Made by a program: the position numbers and the translations under genes. A stretch of 64,000 nt of DNA from Agathobaculum massiliense (lineage in GTDB: Bacteria; Bacillota; Clostridia; Oscillospirales; Butyricicoccaceae): assembly GCF_900291975.1 (NCBI RefSeq), contig NZ_OMPN01000001.1:3102501-3166500 (forward strand), written 5' to 3'. This document shows, in pieces, positions 47,270 through 55,150 of this stretch (the first letter of the stretch is position 1; every line of letters begins with the position of its first letter). The notes beneath the pieces are model-generated. The model was not told where the DNA came from, did no database searches, and worked only from the letters and a program-made list of their open reading frames with translations.

Positions 47270-48234
47270 AAAAGGTTATGGCGATCGGGGAGCTGCTCAT
47301 TGACTTTGTGCCGCAGCAGAAAGGCTGCACGCTGGACGAGGTCACCCATTTTGAGCGCGTGGCGGGCGGCGCGCCTGCGAATGTCGCCGCCGCGGTCGCG
47401 CGGTTGGGCGGCACGGCGGGCATGATATCCCAGGTCGGCGAGGATGCGTTCGGTACGCATATCCTCAAGGTCCTGCAGTCCAACGGCGTGGATACCGGAA
47501 ACGTGTTTCGCACCGGAAAGGCGAACACCGGTCTGGCCTTTGTATCCCTGGACGCTTCCGGAAACCGTGAGTTCTCCTTCTTCCGCAATCCCTCGGCCGA
47601 CCTGTTTTTGTGTGAAGAACAGATCACGCCCGCCATGTTTGCGGACTGCGCGGCACTGCATTTCTGTTCGGTGGACCTGGTGGACTGGCCGGTCAAGGCA
47701 GCGCATCGCCGGGCGATCGGCCTGGCGCAGGAAGCTGGCGCGCTGATTTCTTTTGACCCCAATGTGCGTCTGCCGCTGTGGGAGCGTCCGGAGGACTGCC
47801 AGGCCGCGATACGGGCGTTCCTGCCGTTTGCCGACCTAGTCAAGCTGTCGGATGATGAGGTGGAGTTCGTGACTGGCTGCAAAGAGGAGCGCGAGGCTGC
47901 GCGCAGGCTGTTTGCGGGCGGCTGCCGCATGCTGCTCGTTACGCGCGGGGCGGACGGGGCGGCGATCTACACACGCGGCGCGCACGCGGAAACCGAAACG
48001 ATTCCGGTTCCTGTTACGGATACAACGGGCGCGGGCGATTCTTTCATCGGTTCGTTTCTGTACCAGCTGACACGGGACGGGGTTACGGCGGAGCAGCTCG
48101 ATCGGCTTTCGGAGGAACGGCTGGCCTCCTACTTACAGTTTTCCGCGCGGTATGCGTCGCTCACCGTACAGCGCAAGGGAGCGGTGATGGCGACGCTGGA
48201 GGAGCTTCGGCGGGCCTATCCGGATAAAGAATAA
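47266..48234 (+). CDS. scrK: Fructokinase (PfkB/ribokinase family)
   Basis: A 322-residue sugar kinase that phosphorylates the fructose released by ScrB. PfkB signatures are GGAPANVAAAVARLGG near the N-terminus and DTTGAGDSFIG with catalytic base Asp258; FDPNVRLPLW is typical for fructokinases. Last gene of the sucrose operon; terminator follows at once. Confidence 0.92.
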   Translation: MKKVMAIGELLIDFVPQQKGCTLDEVTHFERVAGGAPANVAAAVARLGGTAGMISQVGEDAFGTHILKVLQSNGVDTGNVFRTGKANTGLAFVSLDASGNREFSFFRNPSADLFLCEEQITPAMFADCAALHFCSVDLVDWPVKAAHRRAIGLAQEAGALISFDPNVRLPLWERPEDCQAAIRAFLPFADLVKLSDDEVEFVTGCKEEREAARRLFAGGCRMLLVTRGADGAAIYTRGAHAETETIPVPVTDTTGAGDSFIGSFLYQLTRDGVTAEQLDRLSEERLASYLQFSARYASLTVQRKGAVMATLEELRRAYPDKE

Positions 48235-48271
48235 AAAAGCGGTCTGCGTTTCGGGCGCAGACCGCTTTTCA
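48235..48271. terminator. Bidirectional terminator, sucrose operon and convergent gene
   Basis: AAAAAGCGGTCTGCG / CGCAGACCGCTTTT stem between converging genes; A and T runs on both sides. Confidence 0.92.
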
Positions 48272-49126
48272 AAAGTATGGGGAGAGCGGCGGTGCGGCGG
48301 CCAGCCGCCCTGCCGCTTCAGGAAAGTCGCGCCGCAGCCGCGCAGCGCAGCGGCGGCAGAAATCCTCGTAAAGCAGGGGCTCGTCCCGCATTTGCTGTTT
48401 GAAGCCCCAGATATGGGTGAAATAACCCTGCTGCCTGCCGCTGAACAACGCGGCAAGGTCGGACAGCGCGGCGGCATGGACGCGCTCCCGCGCCGCGCAC
48501 ATTGCCAGGAGCCGCTGTTCGGCAAAGACCATGTAGGTCAGCACGTCGTCCGCAGTAGCGGAGGCGCGGATAAAGCGGATTGCGGTATCCGTATAATGCC
48601 GCCGGAACGCATCGCTGCCAAAATAGGCAAGCGCGGTGTTATAGGGACGCACGGCCCAGTCAAAAGCAGAAAAGTCAAAGCCACGCGTCTGGGAGAAGGC
48701 CTCCGGCCCAGGGTAGATATCGGGCATGATATCCTCTGTGTGGACCGCGGCGGCATCCAGCCCGCGGAGCAGCGGCGCAAGCGGCTTCCAGACAATAAAA
48801 TCGGTATCGATCATCACACAGGGCGCGGGCATGGCGGAAAGCGCATACAGCTTGCCGGCCGCCCAAAACGCGATGGGGTTGACATCCTCTGGCATGGCGT
48901 CGAGCAGAGGATGCACCCCGCCGTCCCAGAGAAAGGAAAAGCCAAGCGCATCATAGTATCGCTTGGCGGTGCTGTCGCAGATCATGCGGATGGAGCCGTT
49001 GGTTTTCTGCCAAGAGAGCGCGGAAAGCGCGGTCGTCAGCAGTTCAAACGGTTCGACCGCGTAGGGCCGGTCCGGTGTGCGCGCGAAAAAGGGACACGTC
49101 CAGTTGATATGAAACGCGGAAAGCAT
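48269..49126 (-). CDS. Glycosyltransferase-like protein with DxD motif
   Basis: A 285-residue soluble protein. The N-terminal third alternates strands and helices (MLSAFHINWTCPFF, then IRMICDSTAKRYYDALG) and reaches a DxD motif at Asp107-Asp109 in VMIDTDFIVWKPL, as in GT-A glycosyltransferases where the pair binds metal and nucleotide sugar. Later conserved-looking segments are RPYNTALAYFGSDAF and YFTHIWGFKQQ. No signal peptide or membrane helix. The ATG abuts the stop of the small TSY-repeat gene (TGAATG), so the two are coupled and the small protein may be its substrate. Family not identified with certainty. Confidence 0.7.
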   Translation of the reverse strand: MLSAFHINWTCPFFARTPDRPYAVEPFELLTTALSALSWQKTNGSIRMICDSTAKRYYDALGFSFLWDGGVHPLLDAMPEDVNPIAFWAAGKLYALSAMPAPCVMIDTDFIVWKPLAPLLRGLDAAAVHTEDIMPDIYPGPEAFSQTRGFDFSAFDWAVRPYNTALAYFGSDAFRRHYTDTAIRFIRASATADDVLTYMVFAEQRLLAMCAARERVHAAALSDLAALFSGRQQGYFTHIWGFKQQMRDEPLLYEDFCRRCAARLRRDFPEAAGRLAAAPPLSPYF

Positions 49127-49534
49127 TCAAATCAGCTCCAATCCATAGCCGCCGACAAAGTAAGTGCAGGAACCCCCAAAATGCGAACCAGAACCGGACG
49201 AACGATAACTTGTGCGGTAGGACGTAGTATAGGAGGTCAGGTAGGAACCAGAGCCGGAACCGCATTGCACCCAAACCGTGCGCCGGATCGTGATGCCGTC
49301 TTCGGTCACGACGGTTTCGAGGGGGGGCAACGCGCCTCCCATGACGGGAACAGGGGCTTGTCCCTCCTCAACGGGGTACCAGCCGGCGGGATAAGGGGCG
49401 GCGGGGAATATCGGCTCGGGCGTTTGCTCGACCGGCCGGCAGTGCTTCGCATAACTGTCCAAATCAAATACAACACCGTCGATCTCGCGGTATTGCTCGG
49501 GATTCATCGCCAAAATGCCGTTGGATTTTGCCAT
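49127..49534 (-). CDS. Small protein with TSY tetrad repeats in a Gly-Ser frame
   Basis: A 135-residue protein, not recognised. Residues 1-32 are ordinary (EQYREIDGVVFDLDSYAKHC), 33-70 are Pro-rich, 74-90 look like a beta-hairpin. From 91 on it is Ser/Thr/Tyr/Gly-rich: GSGSGS, then TSY at 100, 104 and 108 (period four), then SSGSGS, and it ends GGYGLELI. Cysteines at 32, 91 and 123. No signal peptide. The ATG follows GGGGAGGCGGTTCTGC. It is the first gene of a two-gene unit and its tail looks like a substrate for O-linked modification. Confidence 0.72.
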   Translation of the reverse strand: MAKSNGILAMNPEQYREIDGVVFDLDSYAKHCRPVEQTPEPIFPAAPYPAGWYPVEEGQAPVPVMGGALPPLETVVTEDGITIRRTVWVQCGSGSGSYLTSYTTSYRTSYRSSGSGSHFGGSCTYFVGGYGLELI

Positions 49535-49576
49535 GCAGAACCGCCTCCCCGTTAAAGTAGATGCACTGATAAGTAA

Positions 49577-49605
49577 ATTATACTGTAATGGACTGAAAAC
49601 CGCAA
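49577..49605 (-). promoter_or_regulatory. Sigma-A promoter of TSY-repeat gene
   Basis: Minus strand: TTGCGG (49600-49605), 17-bp spacer, TATAAT (49577-49582). Confidence 0.72.
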
Positions 49606-49647
49606 CGAGAAAATCGCCGCCCGAGGAAAAATTTGCGGACTGCAGGC

Positions 49648-49676
49648 TTTACAGGGCGCTTGGCGGAACGTATAAT
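49648..49676 (+). promoter_or_regulatory. Sigma-A promoter of FkbM methyltransferase gene
   Basis: TTTACA at 49648-49653, 17-bp spacer, TATAAT at 49671-49676; divergent from the promoter of the TSY-repeat gene 43 bp away. Confidence 0.78.
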
Positions 49677-49707
49677 ATACCAGGATACGGATAAGGGAGT
49701 TTTGGAA

Positions 49708-50778
49708 ATGGATTTTTTGACACTCGAGCAGTCCGTCTGGCCGCGCCTGCAGGAAGAAAAGCGGCCGATTGTTTTATACGGCATGGGAGACGGCGCGGAT
49801 AAGATACTTCGGCAGTTTGAGCGGCTGGGGATTCAGGCCGCCGCAGTATTTGCAAGCGATGAATTTGTGCGGGGACACAGCTTCCGCGGGTTTCGGGTGC
49901 ATCGGCTGGACGAGGTGGTCGATGCGTTTGGGGAGGATATTCTGATTGTGATTGCGTTTGCCAGCCAGCGTCCGGAGGTGCTGGACAAGATGTATGCGCT
50001 CGACCGGCGCTTCGACGTGGTCGCGCCGGATGTGCCGGTCGTGGAGGGCGCGGTATTTGACGAAGCGTTCGTGCGCGCGCACAGCGGGGAGATGGAGCGG
50101 GCGTATGCGCTTTTGGCGGATGAACGATCGCGCACCGTGTTTCTGGATACCGTCCGTTTCAAGCTGTCCGGCAGGCTTTGTTATCTGTGCGCGAGCGAAA
50201 CCGATAAGGATGAGGTGTTCCGTACCGTGCTGCGCCTCGGGCCGGAGGAGCGTTTCGCAGACTTGGGCGCCTATAACGGGGACACGATCCGCGAGCTGCT
50301 GCACTATACTGGCGGGCGCTTCACTTCGGTCACAGCGCTCGAGCCTGACCGGCGCAGCTTTCGCAAGCTGTCCGCCTACGCGGAAGAACAGCTTACGGGG
50401 GATATAACGCTGGAACAGGCGGGCGCATGGTCGGAGGATACGGTCCTGTGCTTTTCGGACCAGGCGGGGCGGCAGTCGCGCATCTCGCATGTGGGCAGGG
50501 AAACAAGGATGCGCGCGCTGGACAGCGTGCTGCGCGGCAGGCCATGCACCTATTTGAAAATGGATGTAGAGGGCGCGGAGCGGGAGGCGCTGCGCGGCGC
50601 GGCGCAGACCATCCGAAGCTGGCGGCCCAAGCTCAACCTTGCAGCCTACCATAGGAGCGGAGATTTCTTTTCCCTTGCGCTGCAGGTGCATGCGCTTTGT
50701 CCGGATTACCGGCTTTACCTGCGCCACCATCCGTATGTGCCGGCATGGGATACCAACCTGTATGCGGTCTGCCCATAA
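49708..50778 (+). CDS. FkbM-family methyltransferase with N-terminal Rossmann-like domain
   Basis: A 356-residue protein. Residues 18-110 form a nucleotide-binding-like unit (RPIVLYGMGDGADKIL, then ILIVIAFAS) as in sugar-modifying proteins. The FkbM methyltransferase domain is about 175-340: SAM loop FADLGAYNGDT (Asp185-Asp192), acidic ALEPD, and LKMDVEGAEREAL. FkbM enzymes O-methylate sugars and natural products. Divergent from the TSY-repeat/glycosyltransferase-like pair, suggesting it methylates the glycan or peptide made there. ATG 49708 with AAGGGAGTTTTGGAA upstream. Confidence 0.85.
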   Translation: MDFLTLEQSVWPRLQEEKRPIVLYGMGDGADKILRQFERLGIQAAAVFASDEFVRGHSFRGFRVHRLDEVVDAFGEDILIVIAFASQRPEVLDKMYALDRRFDVVAPDVPVVEGAVFDEAFVRAHSGEMERAYALLADERSRTVFLDTVRFKLSGRLCYLCASETDKDEVFRTVLRLGPEERFADLGAYNGDTIRELLHYTGGRFTSVTALEPDRRSFRKLSAYAEEQLTGDITLEQAGAWSEDTVLCFSDQAGRQSRISHVGRETRMRALDSVLRGRPCTYLKMDVEGAEREALRGAAQTIRSWRPKLNLAAYHRSGDFFSLALQVHALCPDYRLYLRHHPYVPAWDTNLYAVCP

Positions 50779-50783
50779 AACAG

Positions 50784-50816
50784 GAAAAGAGCGCTGCCTG
50801 CGGGCAGCGCTCTTTA
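50784..50816. terminator. Bidirectional terminator between fkbM-type gene and kdpE-like gene
   Basis: AAAAGAGCGCTGCC-TGCG-GGCAGCGCTCTTT, a perfect stem between converging genes. Confidence 0.92.
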
Positions 50817-50824
50817 TGTATGGT

Positions 50825-51532
50825 TTATTCGCCTTCTGCGAGGCGGTAGCCGACGCCTACCTCGGTGAACAGATATTCCGGCTCGGCGGGGTTCTTTTCG
50901 ATTTTGCGGCGGATGTTCGCCATGTTGACGCGCAGGATCTGATTATCACCGCCCGCGCGGGGCCCCCACAACTCCTTAATAATGTAGTCGTAGGTCAGTA
51001 CCTTGCCGGCGTACTTGCCAAGCAGGGCGACGATGCGGAATTCGCTCAGCGTCAAATGGACGTTTTCTCCCCGCACCAGGACCTGATGCTTGTTGTAGTC
51101 GATGGTCAGGTCCCCGACCGTATAGGTGCCGCGCTGGGCGATCTCGTCGTTGTCCGAGGTGGTGCGGGTGTGGCGGATCGCCGTGCGGACACGGGCCAGA
51201 AGCTCGGCCGTGCCGAACGGCTTGGTCAGATAGTCGTCCGCGCCGAGGTCGAGCGCGCCGACCTTGTCATGCTCATGCGAGCGGGCGGAAACGACCACCA
51301 CCGGCAGGCTGGACCAGGAACGCAGGCTGTTGAGTACCTCCAGCCCGTCCATGTCCGGCAGGCCGAGGTCCAGAATGACCAGATCGGGACAATGGGAGGA
51401 CAGCATGGACATTGCCTCCGCACCGGTGCGGGCTTGTATCGTTTCGTAACCGTTGGAATTGAGGATAGTGGAAATAAAATGCGAAATGCTTTTTTCATCT
51501 TCTACAATCAGGATTTTTTCTCGGATATTCAT
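50825..51532 (-). CDS. kdpE: KdpE-like response regulator (OmpR family)
   Basis: A 235-residue two-domain regulator. The receiver has Asp11/Asp12, phosphoacceptor Asp55 in VILDLGLPD, Thr/Ser in VVSAR and Lys in TKPF; the C-terminal winged helix ends RKIEKNPAEPEYLFTEVGVGYRL, matching KdpE proteins. In the family it switches on the high-affinity potassium pump. Overlaps the sensor gene by 4 nt. No kdpFABC genes are in the window. Confidence 0.88.
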   Translation of the reverse strand: MNIREKILIVEDEKSISHFISTILNSNGYETIQARTGAEAMSMLSSHCPDLVILDLGLPDMDGLEVLNSLRSWSSLPVVVVSARSHEHDKVGALDLGADDYLTKPFGTAELLARVRTAIRHTRTTSDNDEIAQRGTYTVGDLTIDYNKHQVLVRGENVHLTLSEFRIVALLGKYAGKVLTYDYIIKELWGPRAGGDNQILRVNMANIRRKIEKNPAEPEYLFTEVGVGYRLAEGE

Positions 51533-52605
51533 TTAAGTTCCTCCTCGGAAAGCGGCAGCAGGAAAGAAAATTCCGCGCCCGCTCCCATATTTTTTGCTTC
51601 CATAGTACCACTGTGCGCGCGTACGATCGCCATACAGACCGACAGGCCTAGGCCCATATTGCGTTTCCCATCCCCAGCGGGCGTTTCGTTGCGTTTCATG
51701 CTGCCGTCAAATAGCGTCGGAAGCTCCTTGGGGGGAATGCCTTTGCCGTTGTCCTGCACGGAAAAACAGGCGTATTTGCCCTCCTGATGCACGGAAAGCA
51801 GAATGTTTGTCGTTGTCTCACCATGGATCACCGCGTTTTCCAGAAGATTGGACAGCACCTGTTCGATCAGGATAGCGTCCATGGGGACAAACAGGAGATC
51901 GCTCGGCGCGGCAACGCGGATGGAAACATCGGGAAACCGCTTGCGGAATTTCTGCACGACCTCGCCGAGGATTTCCTCCACGACCTCCGGCTGTTTGGTA
52001 ATCTGGGCGCGCGCGTCCCCGATGCGGGTGATGGAGAGCAGGTTTTCCACCACGCGGATCAGCCACTGCGCCTCGTCGCGGGCGTCCTCCAGAAGCTGGC
52101 GCTGCTCGGCAATCGGCAGGTTGGGCGTTTCCAGAAGGGTGGAGGTGACGCCGACGATCGATGTCAGCGGCGTGCGGATATCGTGAGAAACCGAGCGCAG
52201 CAGATTGGCGCGCATTTTCTCTTTTTCGCTTTCCGCCCGAATCCGCTCCTGCTGCTTGAGCTTGGTGGTCATCGTACAGGTGATGAGCGAGACGCACAGC
52301 ATGGTCAGGAACGTCAGCGGATAGCCGGACAGCGTAAAGTTGAACGCCCAGTATGGATAAGTAAAAATATAGTTGATGCCAATGACGCTGAACAGAGCGG
52401 CCAGGATACCGAAAAAATAGCCGGTCGTTAAACGTGAAACCAGCAGGACGGCCAGTACGAAAATCGGATACGCAAAGCCGTCGATGCTATCGGCAATGCT
52501 TAAAATAACGCACAATTCAATCGCGCAGGCCAAAATGCCCGCGGTAACCGCAAAATCGCGTGCGGAAAAGGAAAAAAACGGACTCCGATGCTTTGAGCTT
52601 TGCAA
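51529..52605 (-). CDS. Short KdpD-like sensor histidine kinase
   Basis: About 358 residues. The frame holds the four-helix membrane unit of KdpD (ILACAIELCVILSIADS through LCVSLITCTMTT), the HisKA box SVSHDIRTPLTS with His141, and HATPase motifs NLLENAV, DNGKGIP and GLGLSVC. The large cytoplasmic N-terminal KdpD and USP-like domains of classical KdpD (about 380 residues) are absent. The longer frame from 52644 starts inside a TATAAT box; a TTG at 52605 with AGGGAG nine bases upstream is the likelier start. Function as a potassium or turgor sensor is inferred. Confidence 0.82.
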   Translation of the reverse strand: MQSSKHRSPFFSFSARDFAVTAGILACAIELCVILSIADSIDGFAYPIFVLAVLLVSRLTTGYFFGILAALFSVIGINYIFTYPYWAFNFTLSGYPLTFLTMLCVSLITCTMTTKLKQQERIRAESEKEKMRANLLRSVSHDIRTPLTSIVGVTSTLLETPNLPIAEQRQLLEDARDEAQWLIRVVENLLSITRIGDARAQITKQPEVVEEILGEVVQKFRKRFPDVSIRVAAPSDLLFVPMDAILIEQVLSNLLENAVIHGETTTNILLSVHQEGKYACFSVQDNGKGIPPKELPTLFDGSMKRNETPAGDGKRNMGLGLSVCMAIVRAHSGTMEAKNMGAGAEFSFLLPLSEEELK

Positions 52606-52642
52606 AATGGGACACTCCCTATTATCAATTAGGTACAAAAAC

Positions 52643-52648
52643 ATTATA
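52643..52648 (-). promoter_or_regulatory. -10 box for the kdpD-like/kdpE unit
   Basis: TATAAT on the minus strand, about 38 bp before the proposed TTG start. No convincing -35 box was seen at 16-18 bp, which may mean activator dependence. Confidence 0.45.
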
Positions 52649-52828
52649 GCAGAAAAGGTGTTAAAAATCTGTTAATATCCTTTACAAAATCTGAACGGGA
52701 AAAAGTTGCCGTTTGACGGAAGATTAACAAATCAAAACGCGACCTTAGCAGCGGTTAAACGGGATTATGCGCTATAATAGAGACAACAGAAAGGGATTCT
52801 GTGCAAGATGAAAAAGGGAGTGTTTCTA

Positions 52829-53404
52829 ATGAGTAAAAATTTGCAAGAGTATCTGCAGGACAACGAAACTGTGCTGTGGCAGGGGGAGCCCGCGGCGTTT
52901 CCGCTGATTGAAAACGGCAATAAGACCCGCGTACTGCGTACATGGTTGCTGACCGTTGTGATTATTGGCGGCCTGCTTGCAGCTTATGTTACGAAGAACA
53001 GCCAGTGGAGCATGAATGTTGCAATCGGTATGGTAGTCATCGGCGCTGTGATTATGATTTCCCCAGTCTTTGAGCGTGCAAGCGTGAAGCGTCAGAAATA
53101 CTACATCACCAACCAGCGTGCTATTCTGGAATTCGACGCCAAGACTTTCTACTCCATGGATCTGTCCGACATTGATGATTATAAGGTTGTCAGCGATGTG
53201 GCGAACGAAGACAGCGTCGTTCTGGGCAGCAAGATTTTTGAAGAGGTAAATAAGCAGCTCCGCTGGAGAGCGTGCCATCCTATGATCGACCGTCAGAACA
53301 CCACGAATCGGACCCGGGCGGAAGCACTGGTTTTCTATGGCGTAAAGAACGCGGAAGCTGCCGTGGAGCTCTTGGAGGGCCGTGACGCCACTCGCGCTGC
53401 ATAA
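52829..53404 (+). CDS. Membrane protein with PH-like domain
   Basis: A 191-residue protein. The N-terminal segment ETVLWQGEPAAF is typical of proteins with bacterial PH-like domains, two membrane helices follow (about 38-57 and 63-82), then YYITNQRAILEFDAKTFYSMDLSDID forms the PH-like beta sheet. Function unknown. ATG 52829 after AAAAAGGGAGTGTTTCTA; the in-frame ATG at 52808 lies ahead of that site. TATAAT at 52773-52778 is its likely -10 box. Confidence 0.72.
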   Translation: MSKNLQEYLQDNETVLWQGEPAAFPLIENGNKTRVLRTWLLTVVIIGGLLAAYVTKNSQWSMNVAIGMVVIGAVIMISPVFERASVKRQKYYITNQRAILEFDAKTFYSMDLSDIDDYKVVSDVANEDSVVLGSKIFEEVNKQLRWRACHPMIDRQNTTNRTRAEALVFYGVKNAEAAVELLEGRDATRAA

Positions 53405-53427
53405 GACTTTCAATTGATATGAACGGG

Positions 53428-53462
53428 AAAAGGGCTGCAGAATATTCTGCAGCCCTTTTTAT
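53428..53462 (+). terminator. Terminator after PH-like gene
   Basis: AAAAGGGCTGCAGAA-TATTCTGCAGCCCTTTTT hairpin, perfect stem. Confidence 0.95.
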
Positions 53463-53499
53463 CAAGCGAACTGCCTTTTACCAGGAAAGCAAGAAAGGG

Positions 53500-53528
53500 A
53501 TGACAATTGGCTGGTATTGTGATATAAT
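53500..53528 (+). promoter_or_regulatory. Sigma-A promoter upstream of site-2 protease/scpAB
   Basis: ATGACA at 53500-53505, 17-bp spacer, TATAAT at 53523-53528. The leader to the first gene is about 140 nt and shows no recognised riboswitch. Confidence 0.7.
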
Positions 53529-53674
53529 TCCAAACATACACAGGTTTGCTATCCGGAAAACCGCGTTAAAATTATTTTGACGCCTCTGTTAGGAAGCAAA
53601 AAATAGGTTAAAATGATAAAATCAGGCGCTCGTGGCAAGAATAGCGGTGCGGCTGATAGTTTGGAGGAGTTTGC

Positions 53675-54418
53675 TTGCTTTGGAGTGCTCTGCGCAGGGG
53701 GGACCTGCAGACCGCAATCATCACGCTTGCGTTGTCGCTCCCTGCGGTCGTTTTATGCCTCACCGTGCATGAGGCCGCGCATGGAGGAATGGCCTATCTG
53801 CTGGGCGATCGCACGGCGCGCGATTCCGGCCGCGTCACGCTTTCCCCTTTAGCGCATATTGATCCGGTCGGTTTTTTATGCCTGCTGGTGTTCGGATTTG
53901 GCTGGGCGCGGCCTGTGCCGGTCAATATATCGAACTTCAAAAATAGAAAAGCGGGTATGGCGCTGACTGCCGCTGCAGGTCCCGCAGCCAATTTCATCAC
54001 GGCGTTTTTGGCGTTTGCGGGTTATCTGGCGATCGGGGTTTACCTGCTGGGAACGCAGGTTTTCTCGTTTGGCGTAGGCGGTGTTTACCTCCTGATGTCT
54101 CTTTTGACATCTGGACAGATCGCCGCGAACGGCATCGCGGTATTTCTGCTTGTGCTGATGATCTTTTTGGGCTATACGGCGGTTTTGTCCGTGGGTCTCG
54201 GGGTATTCAACCTTATCCCTGTTCATCCGCTGGACGGGTCGCGCGTGGTTGACGCGTTCCTGCCGTTCTCCTGGTCGCTCAAGCTGCAAAAATACCAGGG
54301 TGTGATCCTGCTCCTGTTTGTTGCGGCAATCTGGTTCGGCTGGCTGGACGGGCTGATGCTGATGGCGGACAGTGCGGCCATCAACCTGGCGGCACGGTTT
54401 GTCGGACTGTTTTTATAG
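53675..54418 (+). CDS. Site-2 protease family membrane metallopeptidase (M50)
   Basis: A 247-residue intramembrane zinc protease of the M50B/YwhC type. HEAAH (His32, Glu33, His36) lies in the first helix region, and the third ligand is in FNLIPVHPLDGSRVVD; about five helices. The family degrades membrane-embedded regulators. The TTG start at 53675 with GGAGGAGTTTGC is chosen because no ATG precedes the HExxH helix. First gene of the site-2 protease-scpA-scpB block, as in many clostridia. Confidence 0.9.
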   Translation: MLWSALRRGDLQTAIITLALSLPAVVLCLTVHEAAHGGMAYLLGDRTARDSGRVTLSPLAHIDPVGFLCLLVFGFGWARPVPVNISNFKNRKAGMALTAAAGPAANFITAFLAFAGYLAIGVYLLGTQVFSFGVGGVYLLMSLLTSGQIAANGIAVFLLVLMIFLGYTAVLSVGLGVFNLIPVHPLDGSRVVDAFLPFSWSLKLQKYQGVILLLFVAAIWFGWLDGLMLMADSAAINLAARFVGLFL

Positions 54419-54430
54419 CAGGATGCTGTC

Positions 54431-55150
54431 ATGGATTTTCATTTGGAGAATTTTGATGGCCCGCTCGATTTATTGCTGCATCTGATCGCCAAAAACAAGG
54501 TCAGCATTTACGACATCCCGATCGCGGTGATACTCGATCAGTATATGGAAGTCCTGCATGCGGCCGAGGCGATGGACCTTGACATCGCGGGGGATTTCGT
54601 GGCGATGGCGGCGCAGCTTGTTTACATCAAGTCGAAGATGCTGCTGCCGCGCCATGAGGAGGACGAGGAGGACGATCCCCGTGCCGGACTGGTTGAGATG
54701 CTGCTGGAATACCAGCGCCTAAAAGAAATCACGCCGTATTTCCGCGAAAAAGGGGAGCTCGGGCGGGATATCTTCGTCAAACCGCCGGAAAACCTGGGGG
54801 AAGCGCCGAAAGAATACCGCCAGTCGGTCAACGATCTGGTTCGGGCGGCTAACAATATGCTGCGCAAGGCCCAGCGGCGGATACCGCCGCCGGCGAGCGC
54901 ATTCTCCGGCATTGTCGGGCGGGAGCCTGTGCCGGTCGAAACGCGGATTACCGCGATCCTCCGGCGGTTTATCCGGTCGGTCCGCGTGCCGTTTCGAAGG
55001 CTGTTTGACGACGCGAAAAACCGTTCAGAGATCGTCGCGACCTTTCTGGCGGTGCTTGAGCTGTCCAAGACCCGCCGTATCCTGCTGGAAGGCGACGGAG
55101 AGGATATGGAGTTGACGCTTACAAACGATAAAGGAGAGAGTAACGTCTGA
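54431..55150 (+). CDS. scpA: Segregation and condensation protein A
   Basis: A 239-residue kleisin that bridges SMC heads in chromosome condensation. The N-terminal MDFHLENFDGPLDLLLHLIAKNKVSIYDIPI is diagnostic, and the C-terminal winged helix includes VATFLAVLELSKTRRILL. Overlaps scpB by one base (TGATG). Confidence 0.95.
   Translation: MDFHLENFDGPLDLLLHLIAKNKVSIYDIPIAVILDQYMEVLHAAEAMDLDIAGDFVAMAAQLVYIKSKMLLPRHEEDEEDDPRAGLVEMLLEYQRLKEITPYFREKGELGRDIFVKPPENLGEAPKEYRQSVNDLVRAANNMLRKAQRRIPPPASAFSGIVGREPVPVETRITAILRRFIRSVRVPFRRLFDDAKNRSEIVATFLAVLELSKTRRILLEGDGEDMELTLTNDKGESNV

Noticed and set aside
48269-49126. Assigning the DxD protein to a particular glycosyltransferase family
   Set aside because: The DxD motif and strand order fit a GT-A fold, but without a profile search no family can be named.
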